A stretch of DNA of 64,000 nt. Origin: Bauldia litoralis. Lineage in GTDB: Bacteria > Pseudomonadota > Alphaproteobacteria > Rhizobiales > Kaistiaceae. This document shows positions 8,798 through 17,949 of the stretch, one piece after another; within the stretch, counting starts at the first letter, position 1, and every line of letters begins with the position of its first letter. A program made the position numbers and the translations under genes. The stretch spans positions 496,001-560,000 of the forward strand of contig NZ_FMXQ01000003.1 of NCBI RefSeq assembly GCF_900104485.1. Direction: 5' to 3'. Below the pieces are notes generated by a model. The model was not told the DNA's origin. It did no database searches and saw only the letters and a list, made by a program, of their open reading frames with translations.

Positions 8798-10357
8798 CTA
8801 GTCCTCGGCGATCTTCACGTCATTGAAGACGGGGTAGACAAAGGGCGCAACGTGGAAGCCCTCGACCTCGGGCCTGACCGCGAACACCCACTCCCAGCCC
8901 GGCGTATAGAGCGGGATGTGGATGCCGTCCTCGAGCAGGACCTTGAACACCGCCTGCACCGCCGCCTTGCGCTCGTCCGGATCGGTGAGGACGCGGGTCT
9001 TTTCGAGCATCGCGTCGAGCTCGGGCGTCGTGTAGCCGCGATAGGCGCCCGGCGAATGCCACAGGGCATAGAGGATGTCCGGGTCGTACCAGGACCAGGT
9101 CATCATATCCATGCTTCCCTTGCCCTCGGCGGTCTCGTTCTCCTGGCGGACGCGGGCGTTCATCGTGCCGATGTCCATCATCTCGATGTCGGCCTTGATG
9201 CCGACCTCGGCCAGTTGCGCCTGGAACACCTCGGCAAGTTTCTGGCGGTTGCCGCCGGTCCACACGAGCATGGCCGTCTCGAGCGGCTTGTCCGGGCCGT
9301 AGCCGAGTTCGGCGAGCAGCGCCCTGGCCTTTTCCGGATCGTAGTTGGTGCGGTATTCCAAGCAGACGTCCTGGTCGTTGCCGAAGACGCCGCGCGAGAC
9401 CGGGCAGGCTTCCGGCAACGACAGGTCGCCGTAGATCAGGTTGATCGCGGCGGCGGCATCGGTGGCGTGGCCCACCGCCTGGCGCGCGCGCTTGTCGTTG
9501 AACGGCGGACGGTGCACCGCGAATTCCCAGAAGACGTTCTGGCCGGTGTTCTCGGCGACGACGATGTCGAGTTCGCCTGAGTCCTTCAGCATCGCGACGT
9601 CGTCGAAGGGAGGCTCGGCGATGTCGACCTCACCGGTCTTCAGCGCCGCGAGTCGCGTCTGGGGCTCGGGAACGACGGTGATGACGAGGCCGTCCATATA
9701 CGGCGCGCCCTTGTTCTCCGCGAGCTTGCCGAAATTGGTGTAGTCGTCGTTCCTGGCCAGCGTGATCTTGTCGCCCTTGGTCCAGGAGACCAGTTTCCAC
9801 GGGCCCGAGCCGATCGCCGTCGTGGTGCCGAAGCCCTCGGCGCCCTCGTTGGAATCGCAGAGGATCGAGGAGAAGCTGTCGGCAAGGAATGGCACCAGCG
9901 CGACGAAGGGCGTCTCCAGCGTCAGCTTGACGGTGAGCGGATCGACGACCTCGGCGCTGGTGATCGGTCCCCAGCTGGCCTTGGTGACGCTCGGGTCGGC
10001 GTCGTCGAAGGCGCGGTCGACGGTGTATTTCACGTCGGTGGCGTCGAGCGGCGAACCGTCGTGGCAGGTGATGCCGTCGTGGAGCTTGAAGGTGTATTCG
10101 GTGCCGGCGTCGTTCACGGTCCATGACTCGGCCATGTTCGGTACCGGATTGCCGTCCTTGTCGGTGGCCAGCAGGGTGTCGAAGATCAGGCTCCAGGTCT
10201 GGAGCGAGAGCGTGCTGGTCGCCTTGTGCGGATCGAGCGTGTCGATGTCGCCATAGCGCGCCCACACGATGTCGCGCGCCTCGGCGGCCGCGCTGCAAAG
10301 GCCGATCGCGGCAACTGCCGCCAGCGTCCTGGTTAGTCTGCCCGTTCGGATCGTCAT
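8798..10357 (-). CDS. Dipeptide/oligopeptide ABC transporter substrate-binding protein (SBP family 5)
   Basis: This 519-residue periplasmic protein has a signal peptide ending in AAAEA before RDIVWARYGDIDTLDPH. The body carries the SBP family 5 features: the early ..TLDPHKATSTLSLQTWSLIFDTL segment, MAESWTVNDAGTEYTFKLHDGITCHDG, and a middle region with RLAALKTGEVDIAE. The ATG at 10357 is chosen because GGAGAG lies about 9 nt upstream and the signal peptide follows directly; the open frame extends much further upstream without meaning. It heads the structural part of the importer operon, with the RpiR gene about 395 nt upstream on the same strand and putative operators in that gap. Confidence 0.94.
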   Translation of the reverse strand: MTIRTGRLTRTLAAVAAIGLCSAAAEARDIVWARYGDIDTLDPHKATSTLSLQTWSLIFDTLLATDKDGNPVPNMAESWTVNDAGTEYTFKLHDGITCHDGSPLDATDVKYTVDRAFDDADPSVTKASWGPITSAEVVDPLTVKLTLETPFVALVPFLADSFSSILCDSNEGAEGFGTTTAIGSGPWKLVSWTKGDKITLARNDDYTNFGKLAENKGAPYMDGLVITVVPEPQTRLAALKTGEVDIAEPPFDDVAMLKDSGELDIVVAENTGQNVFWEFAVHRPPFNDKRARQAVGHATDAAAAINLIYGDLSLPEACPVSRGVFGNDQDVCLEYRTNYDPEKARALLAELGYGPDKPLETAMLVWTGGNRQKLAEVFQAQLAEVGIKADIEMMDIGTMNARVRQENETAEGKGSMDMMTWSWYDPDILYALWHSPGAYRGYTTPELDAMLEKTRVLTDPDERKAAVQAVFKVLLEDGIHIPLYTPGWEWVFAVRPEVEGFHVAPFVYPVFNDVKIAED

Positions 10358-10560
10358 CGTCGGTCTCTCCATGTCTCGTGAACCCTCGTGATCGGCCGGC
10401 CGGGCAACAGGGGTCGTTTGCCCGGAACGCAAGTTGCGGGCCGGATTACCGGCGCTGTTCGTGTCGTGGTTCTTTTCCGCCTTCGGGGGCATGGCCCCGT
10501 GTCCATCCCGGACCGGCGCCATGCCAAGAAGGCTCCACTGCATGGACCCTGCGGGCGCGC

Positions 10561-10615
10561 TTGAAACGAGTCAAACGAATTTCAAAAATGCGCTGTTTAT
10601 TTTCGAAACTGAAAC
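10561..10615. promoter_or_regulatory. Putative RpiR operator region upstream of the binding-protein gene
   Basis: The 394-bp gap between the RpiR gene and the binding-protein gene holds no gene but has two ordered motifs. An inverted repeat, TTGAAA-N13-TTTCAA, covers 10561-10585. At 10601-10615 the + strand reads TTTCGAAACTGAAAC. A near copy of the second motif occurs upstream of the RpiR gene itself, which is what an autoregulated local operator would look like. The rest of the gap shows nothing I can name. Confidence 0.45.
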
Positions 10616-10751
10616 AAAGCGCGTCGATTCGACAATGGGACGAATCAGAAACGGCGCTGTCCCCCGCCTGTTTCAGCGCCTTTCCGGCATCTGTCGCTGG
10701 CCGTCCGCGCCCGACCGGGCGGCGCCCGGTCGCGATTCAGACTGTCCCGGA

Positions 10752-11612
10752 TCAGAGGTCGCCGGGAACCAGGTCGCCCCACTCGTCGTGGATGTTCTCG
10801 ATGAACTGCATCCGCTCGATCGCGGTCTGCCCGATCTTCAGGGCCAGCGCCGAGCACAGGTAGGTGATCAGCGAGACGGGGGCCGCTACCGATTCATAGA
10901 CGGAGACGCCCCGGGTCCGGCAGCGCAGCGTCACGCTGGCGACTTCGGGCCCGCCGCGGCTGGCCTGGTCGGTCAGGTAGATCACCTGCGCCCCCGCATG
11001 GACGGCCGAGCGCATCAGCGAGCGCAGGCTGCGTGTCTTGCGGCCAATGCCGAGCGCCAGCATGGCGTCGGTCGGCTGGATCGAGGCGAATTCCTCCGGC
11101 ACGGAGAAGCCGCCGATCGGGATCATCCGTATGTCCGCCTTGATGCGGATCAGCAGGGAACGGGCGAAATGAGCCAATGGATAGTTGTCGCCGAAGCCGA
11201 CCACCCAGAGCTTTTCGGCCCTGGCCATCGACTGGATCGCCTGGTTCAGTTCGTCGGTCCGCAGCGCCTCGATGGTGCGCACGAGATTCTGCACATCGCT
11301 GGCCAGGTGCTCCGCCAGCGACTCCCGTCCGGCCTTTCGCGGCAGCCCGTCAACAAGGGGAGGCCGCCCGGCGCCCGCCTCGTTGCCGGAGCGGGCGATC
11401 TTCTGGGCGGTCTTGAAGCTCGGGTAGCCGAGCCGGCGGAAGAAGCGCGCCGTGGTCGCCTTCGAGACGCCCACCTGGGCGGAAATGTCGGTCGCCGACT
11501 TGAGGACGAGGGTGTCCGGATCCTCGAGCAATCGATCCGCCAGCCGCCGCTCCCCCCGCGTCAGGTCGTCATAGGCTTCCAGCATCCTCTGGGACAGCGT
11601 CGCATCGCTCAT
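10752..11612 (-). CDS. MurR/RpiR-family transcriptional regulator
   Basis: This 286-residue DNA-binding regulator has an N-terminal RpiR helix-turn-helix (about 1-80, with LVLKSATDISAQVGVSKATT and FRRLGYPSFKTAQ) and a C-terminal SIS domain (about 120-260, including KLWVVGFGDNYPLAHFARSLL and AQVIYLTDQ). SIS domains in this family bind phosphosugars or related small ligands. It lies upstream of, and on the same strand as, the peptide importer genes, and is the obvious candidate to control them. The ribosome site is weak. Ligand and mode (repressor or activator) cannot be read from sequence. Confidence 0.92.
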   Translation of the reverse strand: MSDATLSQRMLEAYDDLTRGERRLADRLLEDPDTLVLKSATDISAQVGVSKATTARFFRRLGYPSFKTAQKIARSGNEAGAGRPPLVDGLPRKAGRESLAEHLASDVQNLVRTIEALRTDELNQAIQSMARAEKLWVVGFGDNYPLAHFARSLLIRIKADIRMIPIGGFSVPEEFASIQPTDAMLALGIGRKTRSLRSLMRSAVHAGAQVIYLTDQASRGGPEVASVTLRCRTRGVSVYESVAAPVSLITYLCSALALKIGQTAIERMQFIENIHDEWGDLVPGDL

Positions 11613-11625
11613 CGGCGCATCATTT

Positions 11626-11681
11626 TTTCGTTAGTGAAACAATTGGAGCATCAGTAGGCGAAAATCTCTCGAAAGTGAAGA
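11626..11681. promoter_or_regulatory. Putative RpiR operator copies upstream of the regulator gene
   Basis: The + strand reads TTTCGTTAGTGAAAC at 11626-11640, matching the 10601-10615 site at 12 of 15 positions, and a weaker copy TCTCGAAAGTGAAGA at 11667-11681. The first lies 14-28 nt before the RpiR start codon, where a repressor would block its own promoter. Identification rests only on repetition and position. Confidence 0.4.
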
Positions 11682-11996
11682 AAACAGCAACCCGCCACCA
11701 CGCGATCATGGTTGCAGCCCGCCAATCACCGACGAACTTGTATCCGAGAAGGGATGGGCCTCCGACCGGTGACGACAAAAAAAACGGCTGCCAACATTCG
11801 CGTCTTACCCTGTTGCAAGACAGAATGTCATTGAACGCTGGTAAGGACCGACCGTCATTGACGAGGACTAAGGGATGCGGCGTCAGAATATGATGCCATG
11901 GATCTCAGCATCAAGGCATAGCTTGAAGTGTATCTTTGAGAAAAAAGCTATCCTAGCATGACGAACTGATCTGACTCAGCGAGCCGGGGGCGCGAC
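11682..11996. other. AT-richer divergent intergenic region
   Basis: This stretch separates the leftward RpiR gene from the rightward secreted-protein cassette. It is visibly richer in A/T than the flanks, with an A8 run near 11780 and AT-rich sequence at 11930-11960, so it probably holds the promoter of the cassette. A 72-codon open frame at 11675-11893 shows no protein-like features and is not called. Confidence 0.4.
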
Positions 11997-13037
11997 GTGT
12001 CAAAATTGGTTGGGGCGTTTTTCATCGTAGCGGCGCAAATTGTGCTTCTTGTCTTTGTCGCAGGACCCGCAGGCGCTCAAGACGCTACGCCATCATCTCA
12101 CCCATTGCTGAAACCCTATAGCGACTGGGTGAATGACAATATTGAGAGCGAATTTGCCCGCTACTGGCGGATATATCCCGGTGACGACGGGCGCGAGCCG
12201 TATCTCGTCTACTGCAAGGACGATCTCTTCGCCGAGCATGCGATCAGAGGCAGGTCCGTTCGGGTCCGCTCGGGCTCCGAGGCCCTCGGTTTTTTTACAA
12301 GGATAACCGGCAAGACCGCGCAGCTCCTTCCCAGTTCCGAGCTCAATGCTGCGTTTGAGTTGGGTATCATCGACTGCATCGGATTTGGCGGAGAACTGGT
12401 CGAAGTGGCGGCGCCGGCAAGCGAGCCAGACGCCTTTGATCCGACTGTTGTCGATACCGTGCTCCGCACACTGGGGGTTCAAGCGAGCGATGAGACGTTC
12501 GATTGGAAGCCGGGGACGCTGGAATGGTCGATCTATCGTGCAACGAATGGCGACCTAAACGAGATCTACAATCTCTACGCCACCCATCGCTCCTACGGCG
12601 TCAACGCGAAGGTGAGGCCATTCGTGCACATGGCCGGGTTCTGGGCGGTGCGGGCCTTCGAATACACGGAGCGCGGCGGTAGGCTGCAATATGACGACCT
12701 ACTCCAAGCCGCCAAGGGAAATTGCGAAGGGCGAGCGGACCTGTGCAAGGCGATTCAGATCGAACTCAAGCGGATCGGCCGTTATGCGGGAGCCATCGAT
12801 GGCATCATCGGGCGGGGCACCAGGCAGGCGATCGATGCGATCGTCGGTACGCGGCAGGCCGGAAACCTGAGAGATATCGCGTCGCTGGATGCGTTTCTGG
12901 CCGCGCGACAGCCGGCCCCCACCGATGCCAGACCTGATGATGTAGGCGACAAGACCGTCTCAGACGCCAAGGGGGCCGAGCCGTCCGCGGCACCGGATTC
13001 GCTGCTGACCTTGCCGCAGAATCTGGACGACTTTTAG
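11997..13037 (+). CDS. Exported protein with C-terminal peptidoglycan-binding-like domain
   Basis: This 346-residue protein has a signal peptide (1-27, hydrophobic core IVAAQIVLLVFVA, cleavage near AGA-QD). The central region of about 200 residues is not recognised. Residues about 245-285 match a PG_binding_1-type fold: a CEGRADLCKAIQIELKRIG segment, then YAGAIDGIIGRGTRQAI. It ends in a low-complexity Pro/Asp/Ala tail. The start is a GTG, with GGGGGCG upstream. One base separates its stop from the next gene's ATG, so the two proteins are almost certainly made together, presumably in the periplasm. Codon usage looks less GC-extreme than in its neighbours. Confidence 0.75.
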   Translation: MSKLVGAFFIVAAQIVLLVFVAGPAGAQDATPSSHPLLKPYSDWVNDNIESEFARYWRIYPGDDGREPYLVYCKDDLFAEHAIRGRSVRVRSGSEALGFFTRITGKTAQLLPSSELNAAFELGIIDCIGFGGELVEVAAPASEPDAFDPTVVDTVLRTLGVQASDETFDWKPGTLEWSIYRATNGDLNEIYNLYATHRSYGVNAKVRPFVHMAGFWAVRAFEYTERGGRLQYDDLLQAAKGNCEGRADLCKAIQIELKRIGRYAGAIDGIIGRGTRQAIDAIVGTRQAGNLRDIASLDAFLAARQPAPTDARPDDVGDKTVSDAKGAEPSAAPDSLLTLPQNLDDF

Positions 13038-13038
13038 G

Positions 13039-16000
13039 ATGGCGGTATTCCGGCAGCCGTCGCTCTATGGCGTACTGGCCGCCATCTCGTTGGCCTTCTC
13101 ATGCCAGCTCGGACCCGCGCAAGCGCAGCAGCAAGGTCGCGCTTCCGTTTCGGCAACCGCCGGGGAGCCGAATGCAGTTTTTGTCAACGTTCCGAACGAG
13201 CCTTGCGTCTTCCTCTATGAAAGCCTGTCCGACCGGATCACCGGGCTCGATCTGAATTTCGGTCCGGTGAAGTTCGATCAGCGGACGTACTTTCTCAAAT
13301 ATTGCCGCGAGAAGAAGGACGAACTTGTCGCCCGGATCAAGGCGCCCTTCGAGGCGGCCCAGGCCCGCGCCGAGGACGCAGCCAACAAGGCGGCATCCGA
13401 ACTGACGGGCGGGTTCTGGAAGTTCATGTCCGAGCAGCTTTATGCGCGGCTGCCGGCGGAGGAACGGGCCAGGTACGCACCGGGCACGCCGGAGGTGGAG
13501 GCGCTGGCCCACCGGTGGCTCAACGAGGCGCCGCAGGAAGAATTCGGGACCTATGTCGCAGCCTATCTGACCGCGGGCGGGCAGGAATCGCGCTTGCTGG
13601 ATGCGTGGAAGGTCTATGTGGATCTGACCAACGGCGAATCCAAGACCATACTGGAGGGCGCTTACAAGCTTCTCAGCGACGCGAAAACGCGTCTCGCTCA
13701 AATCCTGCTCGCCAAGCAGCGGATTGCCGAAGAGCCCGACACGCCGATCTCCGACATCATCAGGGATGTGGGGCTCTCGGGAGAATGGTTCGAGTATTTC
13801 AAGAGCCGCGAAGCGCAGATCCGCGGACTGAATTCCAAATTCCGGCTGGCCGAGGTGATGGAGATCGTGTCCGACGCCATGGGGTCGGAGGACCAGTCGG
13901 ACAAGGTCCGCGCATTCTTCCAGCTCATGGGCCTGTCCGGCGACGTCCTTGCCGAGAGCAATCAGCCTCTGTTTGTCTTTGTCGGCCAGATTATCCGGGA
14001 CTATGCCGATGTCGCCAACCAGGCATTGGACAATGCCCTGTCCCTCGATGGCGTCATTCAACGACGCAACGGCTACTGCCTGGGTGAAGGGGTGCCGTCG
14101 CGCGACATCCGCAAGTTCTATTTCATCGAGCAGAAGGTGATGGCGTGCCCCCTCAGCTACGGCACATGGCCGCTGAAGCACGTTTACCAGTCCCAGGGCG
14201 GCGAGCCGACGCGGCTCTTCTTCTACGACGGCAGCAGCTTCATCGAGGCCGAGAATCCCAGTGGCCCTGACGGGGTTGTCGCGGCGGCCAAGCTGATCAC
14301 GGACGCGATTGCGCTGGGATATCCGATCGTTTCCGACCCCGATGCGCATATCGCGCGCATCGCCGCGGTGTACAACACGGTCAATCCCGGCGGCGTTCCT
14401 GGATTGATGAGGAACGCGAGGGAAATCGTCGCGACCATCGAAGCTGCGGTGTCGGCGGTCAAGGACCTGCATCGGCCAGGCGACACCTGTTCGGCGGACC
14501 AGGTTCTTTCGGCGGTGGCACGGAGTGCGGGCTTTTCCACCGACAGCTTCCTGCGGGATCTGGCGAATGGTGGCGCGGACCGGCTGGCAAGCGCAATTGC
14601 CGCCTCCTTCATCGCATTCGAGGGCAGGTTCGGTCGCGGCGTGACGCGCGGCGACGGCGCCAACGCCTACGAGACCTATTCCGACCTCGCGGATGCCTTG
14701 TCGCGGGCCAGCGTGCTCATCCTGGAAGGACGGGTTCTCAATGCCGACCGGTCGGCCATTCCGGGTGCCAGCCTGGATATCGCGATCGGCGGCGGGCAAC
14801 AGGTCGAAGGCTGCGAGGTGTCGCAGGCCGACGCGGCCGGCCGGTTCTCCGTCGTCGCCCTGGGCGACGGCAGATCCATGTCGATCACCGGGCAAGCGAA
14901 CACTCCCGATACCAGGGGCGTGCGCGAGACGTTCGACGTCGCCTATTTCAGGCGCAATGGCTCCACCTTTGCGGAACGGGACGGTGGTCTCACTGCACGG
15001 GCCGACGGCGAGCTTATCGTCCCGGAGAGGGACGCGCCGCCCGGCGAGGAGGCCGACGAGGAGGAGGAGGTTGTTGTTCCCCCGCCCGTCGTCACCCCGG
15101 AACAGGCGGCGGCGTGCAGGGCGGTCGATCTGGCGGTTGCCGCGGCACGATCAGAGTTGGCCGTGGGCCTGTTCGACCGGCTGCCGGAGGTCCTGTCGAA
15201 GATTGACGAGGCCGTCGCGGCGCAGGAGAGCCTTGAGAATTGCGGGCCGGAGACCGCATCCGAAGTGGTAAAGGCGCGGGAGCTCCTGACCATCGCGCAG
15301 CGCGATGTCGCATCAGTGGAGGTCTTGCTTGGTCAATGCGAGCCGGCAGCACTGGCGGACAAAAGGGCTAGCCTGAAACCGGTTTCGGGCATCAACTACG
15401 ATTTCCTGGTCGGCCGGCTCAACTATGCGACGGACGGAATCGAATATTTCGGAAAGGCCCTGTCCTATTACCAGGACAATCTGCTCGGCCCGGCAGCAAC
15501 AATCCTCGAAAATCTGCCGGGGTTGTTCGGCCCGGACTGTCAGAACTATCAGGAGCGGGCAAAGCAGGGGCTGCAGAAAATCGCGGTGCTGCAGCAGTTC
15601 GATGCGCGCCTGGTGAGCGCCATCGACACCTGCGGAATGGACCAGCTCGAGGCCATGAGAGCCGAGGTTGCCGACCGCAGCCACAAATTCTTTGCCGAGG
15701 CGCGCGGTCGGATCGAGGGAGCCCTTTCCTCTTGTGCCGGGAAGCGGAGCGCAGAGGCCGCGGCCCGCAATTGCGAAGCGGCGACGGCGGCGTTGAACAA
15801 GGCGCGCGCGAGCTACAAGGCAAACAACCTGCGCCAGGCGACGGGCGAACTGGCATCGGCGCAGGACCTGCTGGATCCTGCCGCAAACGAGCTGTGTCCC
15901 GAGATCGGTGCCCGCATCGTCCAGGGCAACGCAAACATCGCCGTAATCCAACACGCGGAAGCAGAGTTACAAGGAGCATTGGCCAACTGCGATATCGAAC

Positions 16001-17007
16001 GCCTGAAGGGAGCGCGAGCCCAGGCGACCAGCCAAAGCCACGTATGGTTCCGGACGGCCGTCGGACGGATCGACGAAGCATTGGCCCAATGCGACAAGCA
16101 GGTCGAGAACCAGTGCGAGATGGTGCGCTCGTCATTTGCCGCTGCGGATGAACTGTTCATCGCCGGGAATTTCGAGGCCGTCATGGTTGCCCTCGGGGAG
16201 ATGAAGTTCAGGGCGGAGCAACCCGAAGCCATTGTGGGCTGCGAGGACCTGGTTGCTCGAGTTCCCGGCGCCACCGACTTTGTTCAAAACGTCATCGGCA
16301 TGATCGGGCGCGGGGAAGCAGCCATCGCGTCCTGCGATTCGGCGGATATTGAAAGCGCGCTGGCAGCCATCGACGCTTCCGGTACGAAAAATGTCAGGGT
16401 GGATGAGGTCAAAGCGCATCTCGTGGCGGCGCAAGAGGCGTGTCAACCGCCGGCAGATGAGCCCGATCCAGTGGTTACGGCCGAGCCGGCGCCCGATACG
16501 GTTGAAGGCGCTGGTGCTCTCGAAATCCTGCGCGACGCGCAGGCAAGACTGAAAATCATGCTCGACGATGTCGACAAGGACATGGGCTTCTTCGCTCAAG
16601 GTACAGCAAGTGGCGATCGTCGCGTCGCGTCGGTTACCTATGATGTGACATCAGCCAACAGGACGAACGATGTCCCGACTTCGAGTGTGACAATCCGCAA
16701 CAGGATTACGCTTGCCAAGTTTGGGTCAGACGAGGAAGCGCGGCCTCAGCCACAGCCCGGTGAAGAGCTCAATGCCGATTCATGGCTGGGTTTTCAGTAT
16801 CTATCCTCCTACACCGGAAACGAAGGCGAGACGCACGCGACCATGCGGTTCTCCAAGGGCACCGTGCGAGTCGAAATCGTGTCTGACCTGACCGGCTTTA
16901 CGGTGCTCAACGAGGAGGGCGAAAGCGATCGGGGCTACCCCTTCGCCGGCATGGCGGGCGCCATCGTTGGCAAATACCTCTACGAAAGCATCGATACCGG
17001 TTTGTAG
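13039..17007 (+). CDS. Very large exported protein with four cysteine-spaced helical repeats
   Basis: This 1322-residue protein begins with a signal peptide (1-29, ending AQA before QQQG). Residues 30-550 are mostly helical and unrecognised. About 560-640 looks like a carboxypeptidase-regulatory-type beta domain (ILEGRVLNADRSAIPGASL... DAAGRFSV). An acidic/proline linker follows (about 665-690). Residues 693-1135 contain four units of about 105-110 residues with regular cysteine spacing: C-41-C-31-C; then C-30-C-33-C with the first cysteine missing; then C-40-C-30-C-33-C; then C-41-C-30-C-35-C. The last 155 residues form a separate beta-rich domain. Even cysteine spacing in an exported protein suggests structural disulphides. 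I do not recognise the family; function is unknown. It is coupled to the upstream peptidoglycan-binding-like protein. Confidence 0.78.
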   Translation: MAVFRQPSLYGVLAAISLAFSCQLGPAQAQQQGRASVSATAGEPNAVFVNVPNEPCVFLYESLSDRITGLDLNFGPVKFDQRTYFLKYCREKKDELVARIKAPFEAAQARAEDAANKAASELTGGFWKFMSEQLYARLPAEERARYAPGTPEVEALAHRWLNEAPQEEFGTYVAAYLTAGGQESRLLDAWKVYVDLTNGESKTILEGAYKLLSDAKTRLAQILLAKQRIAEEPDTPISDIIRDVGLSGEWFEYFKSREAQIRGLNSKFRLAEVMEIVSDAMGSEDQSDKVRAFFQLMGLSGDVLAESNQPLFVFVGQIIRDYADVANQALDNALSLDGVIQRRNGYCLGEGVPSRDIRKFYFIEQKVMACPLSYGTWPLKHVYQSQGGEPTRLFFYDGSSFIEAENPSGPDGVVAAAKLITDAIALGYPIVSDPDAHIARIAAVYNTVNPGGVPGLMRNAREIVATIEAAVSAVKDLHRPGDTCSADQVLSAVARSAGFSTDSFLRDLANGGADRLASAIAASFIAFEGRFGRGVTRGDGANAYETYSDLADALSRASVLILEGRVLNADRSAIPGASLDIAIGGGQQVEGCEVSQADAAGRFSVVALGDGRSMSITGQANTPDTRGVRETFDVAYFRRNGSTFAERDGGLTARADGELIVPERDAPPGEEADEEEEVVVPPPVVTPEQAAACRAVDLAVAAARSELAVGLFDRLPEVLSKIDEAVAAQESLENCGPETASEVVKARELLTIAQRDVASVEVLLGQCEPAALADKRASLKPVSGINYDFLVGRLNYATDGIEYFGKALSYYQDNLLGPAATILENLPGLFGPDCQNYQERAKQGLQKIAVLQQFDARLVSAIDTCGMDQLEAMRAEVADRSHKFFAEARGRIEGALSSCAGKRSAEAAARNCEAATAALNKARASYKANNLRQATGELASAQDLLDPAANELCPEIGARIVQGNANIAVIQHAEAELQGALANCDIERLKGARAQATSQSHVWFRTAVGRIDEALAQCDKQVENQCEMVRSSFAAADELFIAGNFEAVMVALGEMKFRAEQPEAIVGCEDLVARVPGATDFVQNVIGMIGRGEAAIASCDSADIESALAAIDASGTKNVRVDEVKAHLVAAQEACQPPADEPDPVVTAEPAPDTVEGAGALEILRDAQARLKIMLDDVDKDMGFFAQGTASGDRRVASVTYDVTSANRTNDVPTSSVTIRNRITLAKFGSDEEARPQPQPGEELNADSWLGFQYLSSYTGNEGETHATMRFSKGTVRVEIVSDLTGFTVLNEEGESDRGYPFAGMAGAIVGKYLYESIDTGL

Positions 17008-17173
17008 ATCGCGGCGGTGGCGCGAGCCGGCCAATCGGGTGCGGGAGGTCCCGTCTCAAAAGACCGCGGGCATATCAATGCGGCCGACTCGGCTAATTGG
17101 ATGATAGGGGTCCGAACCCGGCAAGTCGGTCGCGAATACGCGACCTTCGGCCATTCTCGACGGTTGGGACAAT

Positions 17174-17248
17174 TGGAGCGGGCGAAGGGATTCGAACCCT
17201 CGACCCCAACCTTGGCAAGGTTGTGCTCTACCCCTGAGCTACACCCGC
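17174..17248 (-). tRNA. tRNA-Gly (anticodon GCC)
   Basis: On the minus strand the sequence folds as a full cloverleaf: acceptor GCGGGUG paired with CGCCCGC, D arm GCUC...GAGC, anticodon stem CAACC/GGUUG with loop UUGCCAA (anticodon GCC), and T arm with UUCGAAU. The discriminator base is U and the CCA end is encoded (17174-17176). A good promoter lies just upstream. Confidence 0.96.
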
Positions 17249-17277
17249 TCGCGCGACCGTCGCCGGTCGCTGCGGGG

Positions 17278-17307
17278 CTTATATCGCTCCTTTGCCTGCT
17301 CTTGCAA
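17278..17307 (-). promoter_or_regulatory. Candidate promoter of tRNA-Gly
   Basis: On the minus strand TTGCAA (17302-17307) and TATAAG (17278-17283) are separated by 18 nt and lie 30-60 nt before the mature tRNA 5' end. The hexamers fit the housekeeping sigma factor consensus reasonably well. The call is by inspection only. Confidence 0.5.
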
Positions 17308-17379
17308 CATGGATGTCATAACTTGTGTGCGGATTGGCCAGGGAATACGGGATTCGGCCGACCGAGACCGGAGTCCGAC

Positions 17380-17895
17380 ATGCCAGCGATGACCCCCGAC
17401 GACCTTGCCGGCTATCTTGCCGACCTCGGGATCGACAGCACCACCGTCACCCACCCGCCACTCCATACGGTCGAGGAAAGCCAGGCGCTGCGGGGCGCGA
17501 TCGAGGGCGCACACACCAAGAACCTGTTTCTCAAGGACAAGAAGGGCCGCCTGTTCCTCGTCGTTGCGCCCGAGGATGCAGTGGTCGAGCTAAAGCACCT
17601 GCACGTGCGGATTGGCGCATCCGGGCGGTTGTCCTTCGGCAAGCCCGATCTGCTTCAGGAGGTTCTCGGGGTCATGCCGGGCTCGGTGACGCCGTTCGGC
17701 CTGGTCAACGACCATCCGCCGCGCGTGACGGTCGTCCTCGACGCGGCGCTGATGGCGAACGAGACCGTGAACTGTCATCCCCTGGTCAACACGGCGACGA
17801 CGACGATCAGAAGCGCAGACCTCCTGGCCTTCGTCCGGGCGACCGGGCACGAACCGCTGGTGATTGCGCTTGACGAGGCACATCCCGCCGGTTGA
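17380..17895 (+). CDS. YbaK/ProX-family aminoacyl-tRNA editing protein
   Basis: This 171-residue cytoplasmic protein matches the YbaK/prolyl-tRNA-deacylase fold: HTVEESQALRG near the N-terminus, then AHTKNLFLKDKKGRLFLVV with the conserved lysine, GRLSFGKPDLL, and LVNDHPPRVTVVLD. Members hydrolyse mischarged tRNA, such as Ala-tRNA(Pro), as free-standing editing factors. The ATG at 17380 is chosen with GGAG 6 nt upstream; the longer open frame runs back antisense through the tRNA-Gly gene and is not coding. It converges with the RTX protein gene. Confidence 0.92.
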   Translation: MPAMTPDDLAGYLADLGIDSTTVTHPPLHTVEESQALRGAIEGAHTKNLFLKDKKGRLFLVVAPEDAVVELKHLHVRIGASGRLSFGKPDLLQEVLGVMPGSVTPFGLVNDHPPRVTVVLDAALMANETVNCHPLVNTATTTIRSADLLAFVRATGHEPLVIALDEAHPAG

Positions 17896-17949
17896 CCCGC
17901 CGGGGCGGGCGTATCGCGATGTCGCCGGCCGGCCTGGGCCGGACCCTGC

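Noticed and set aside
11675-11893. 72-codon open frame in the gap before the secreted cassette
   Set aside because: No ribosome site, no domain or signal, and it overlaps the putative regulator sites.
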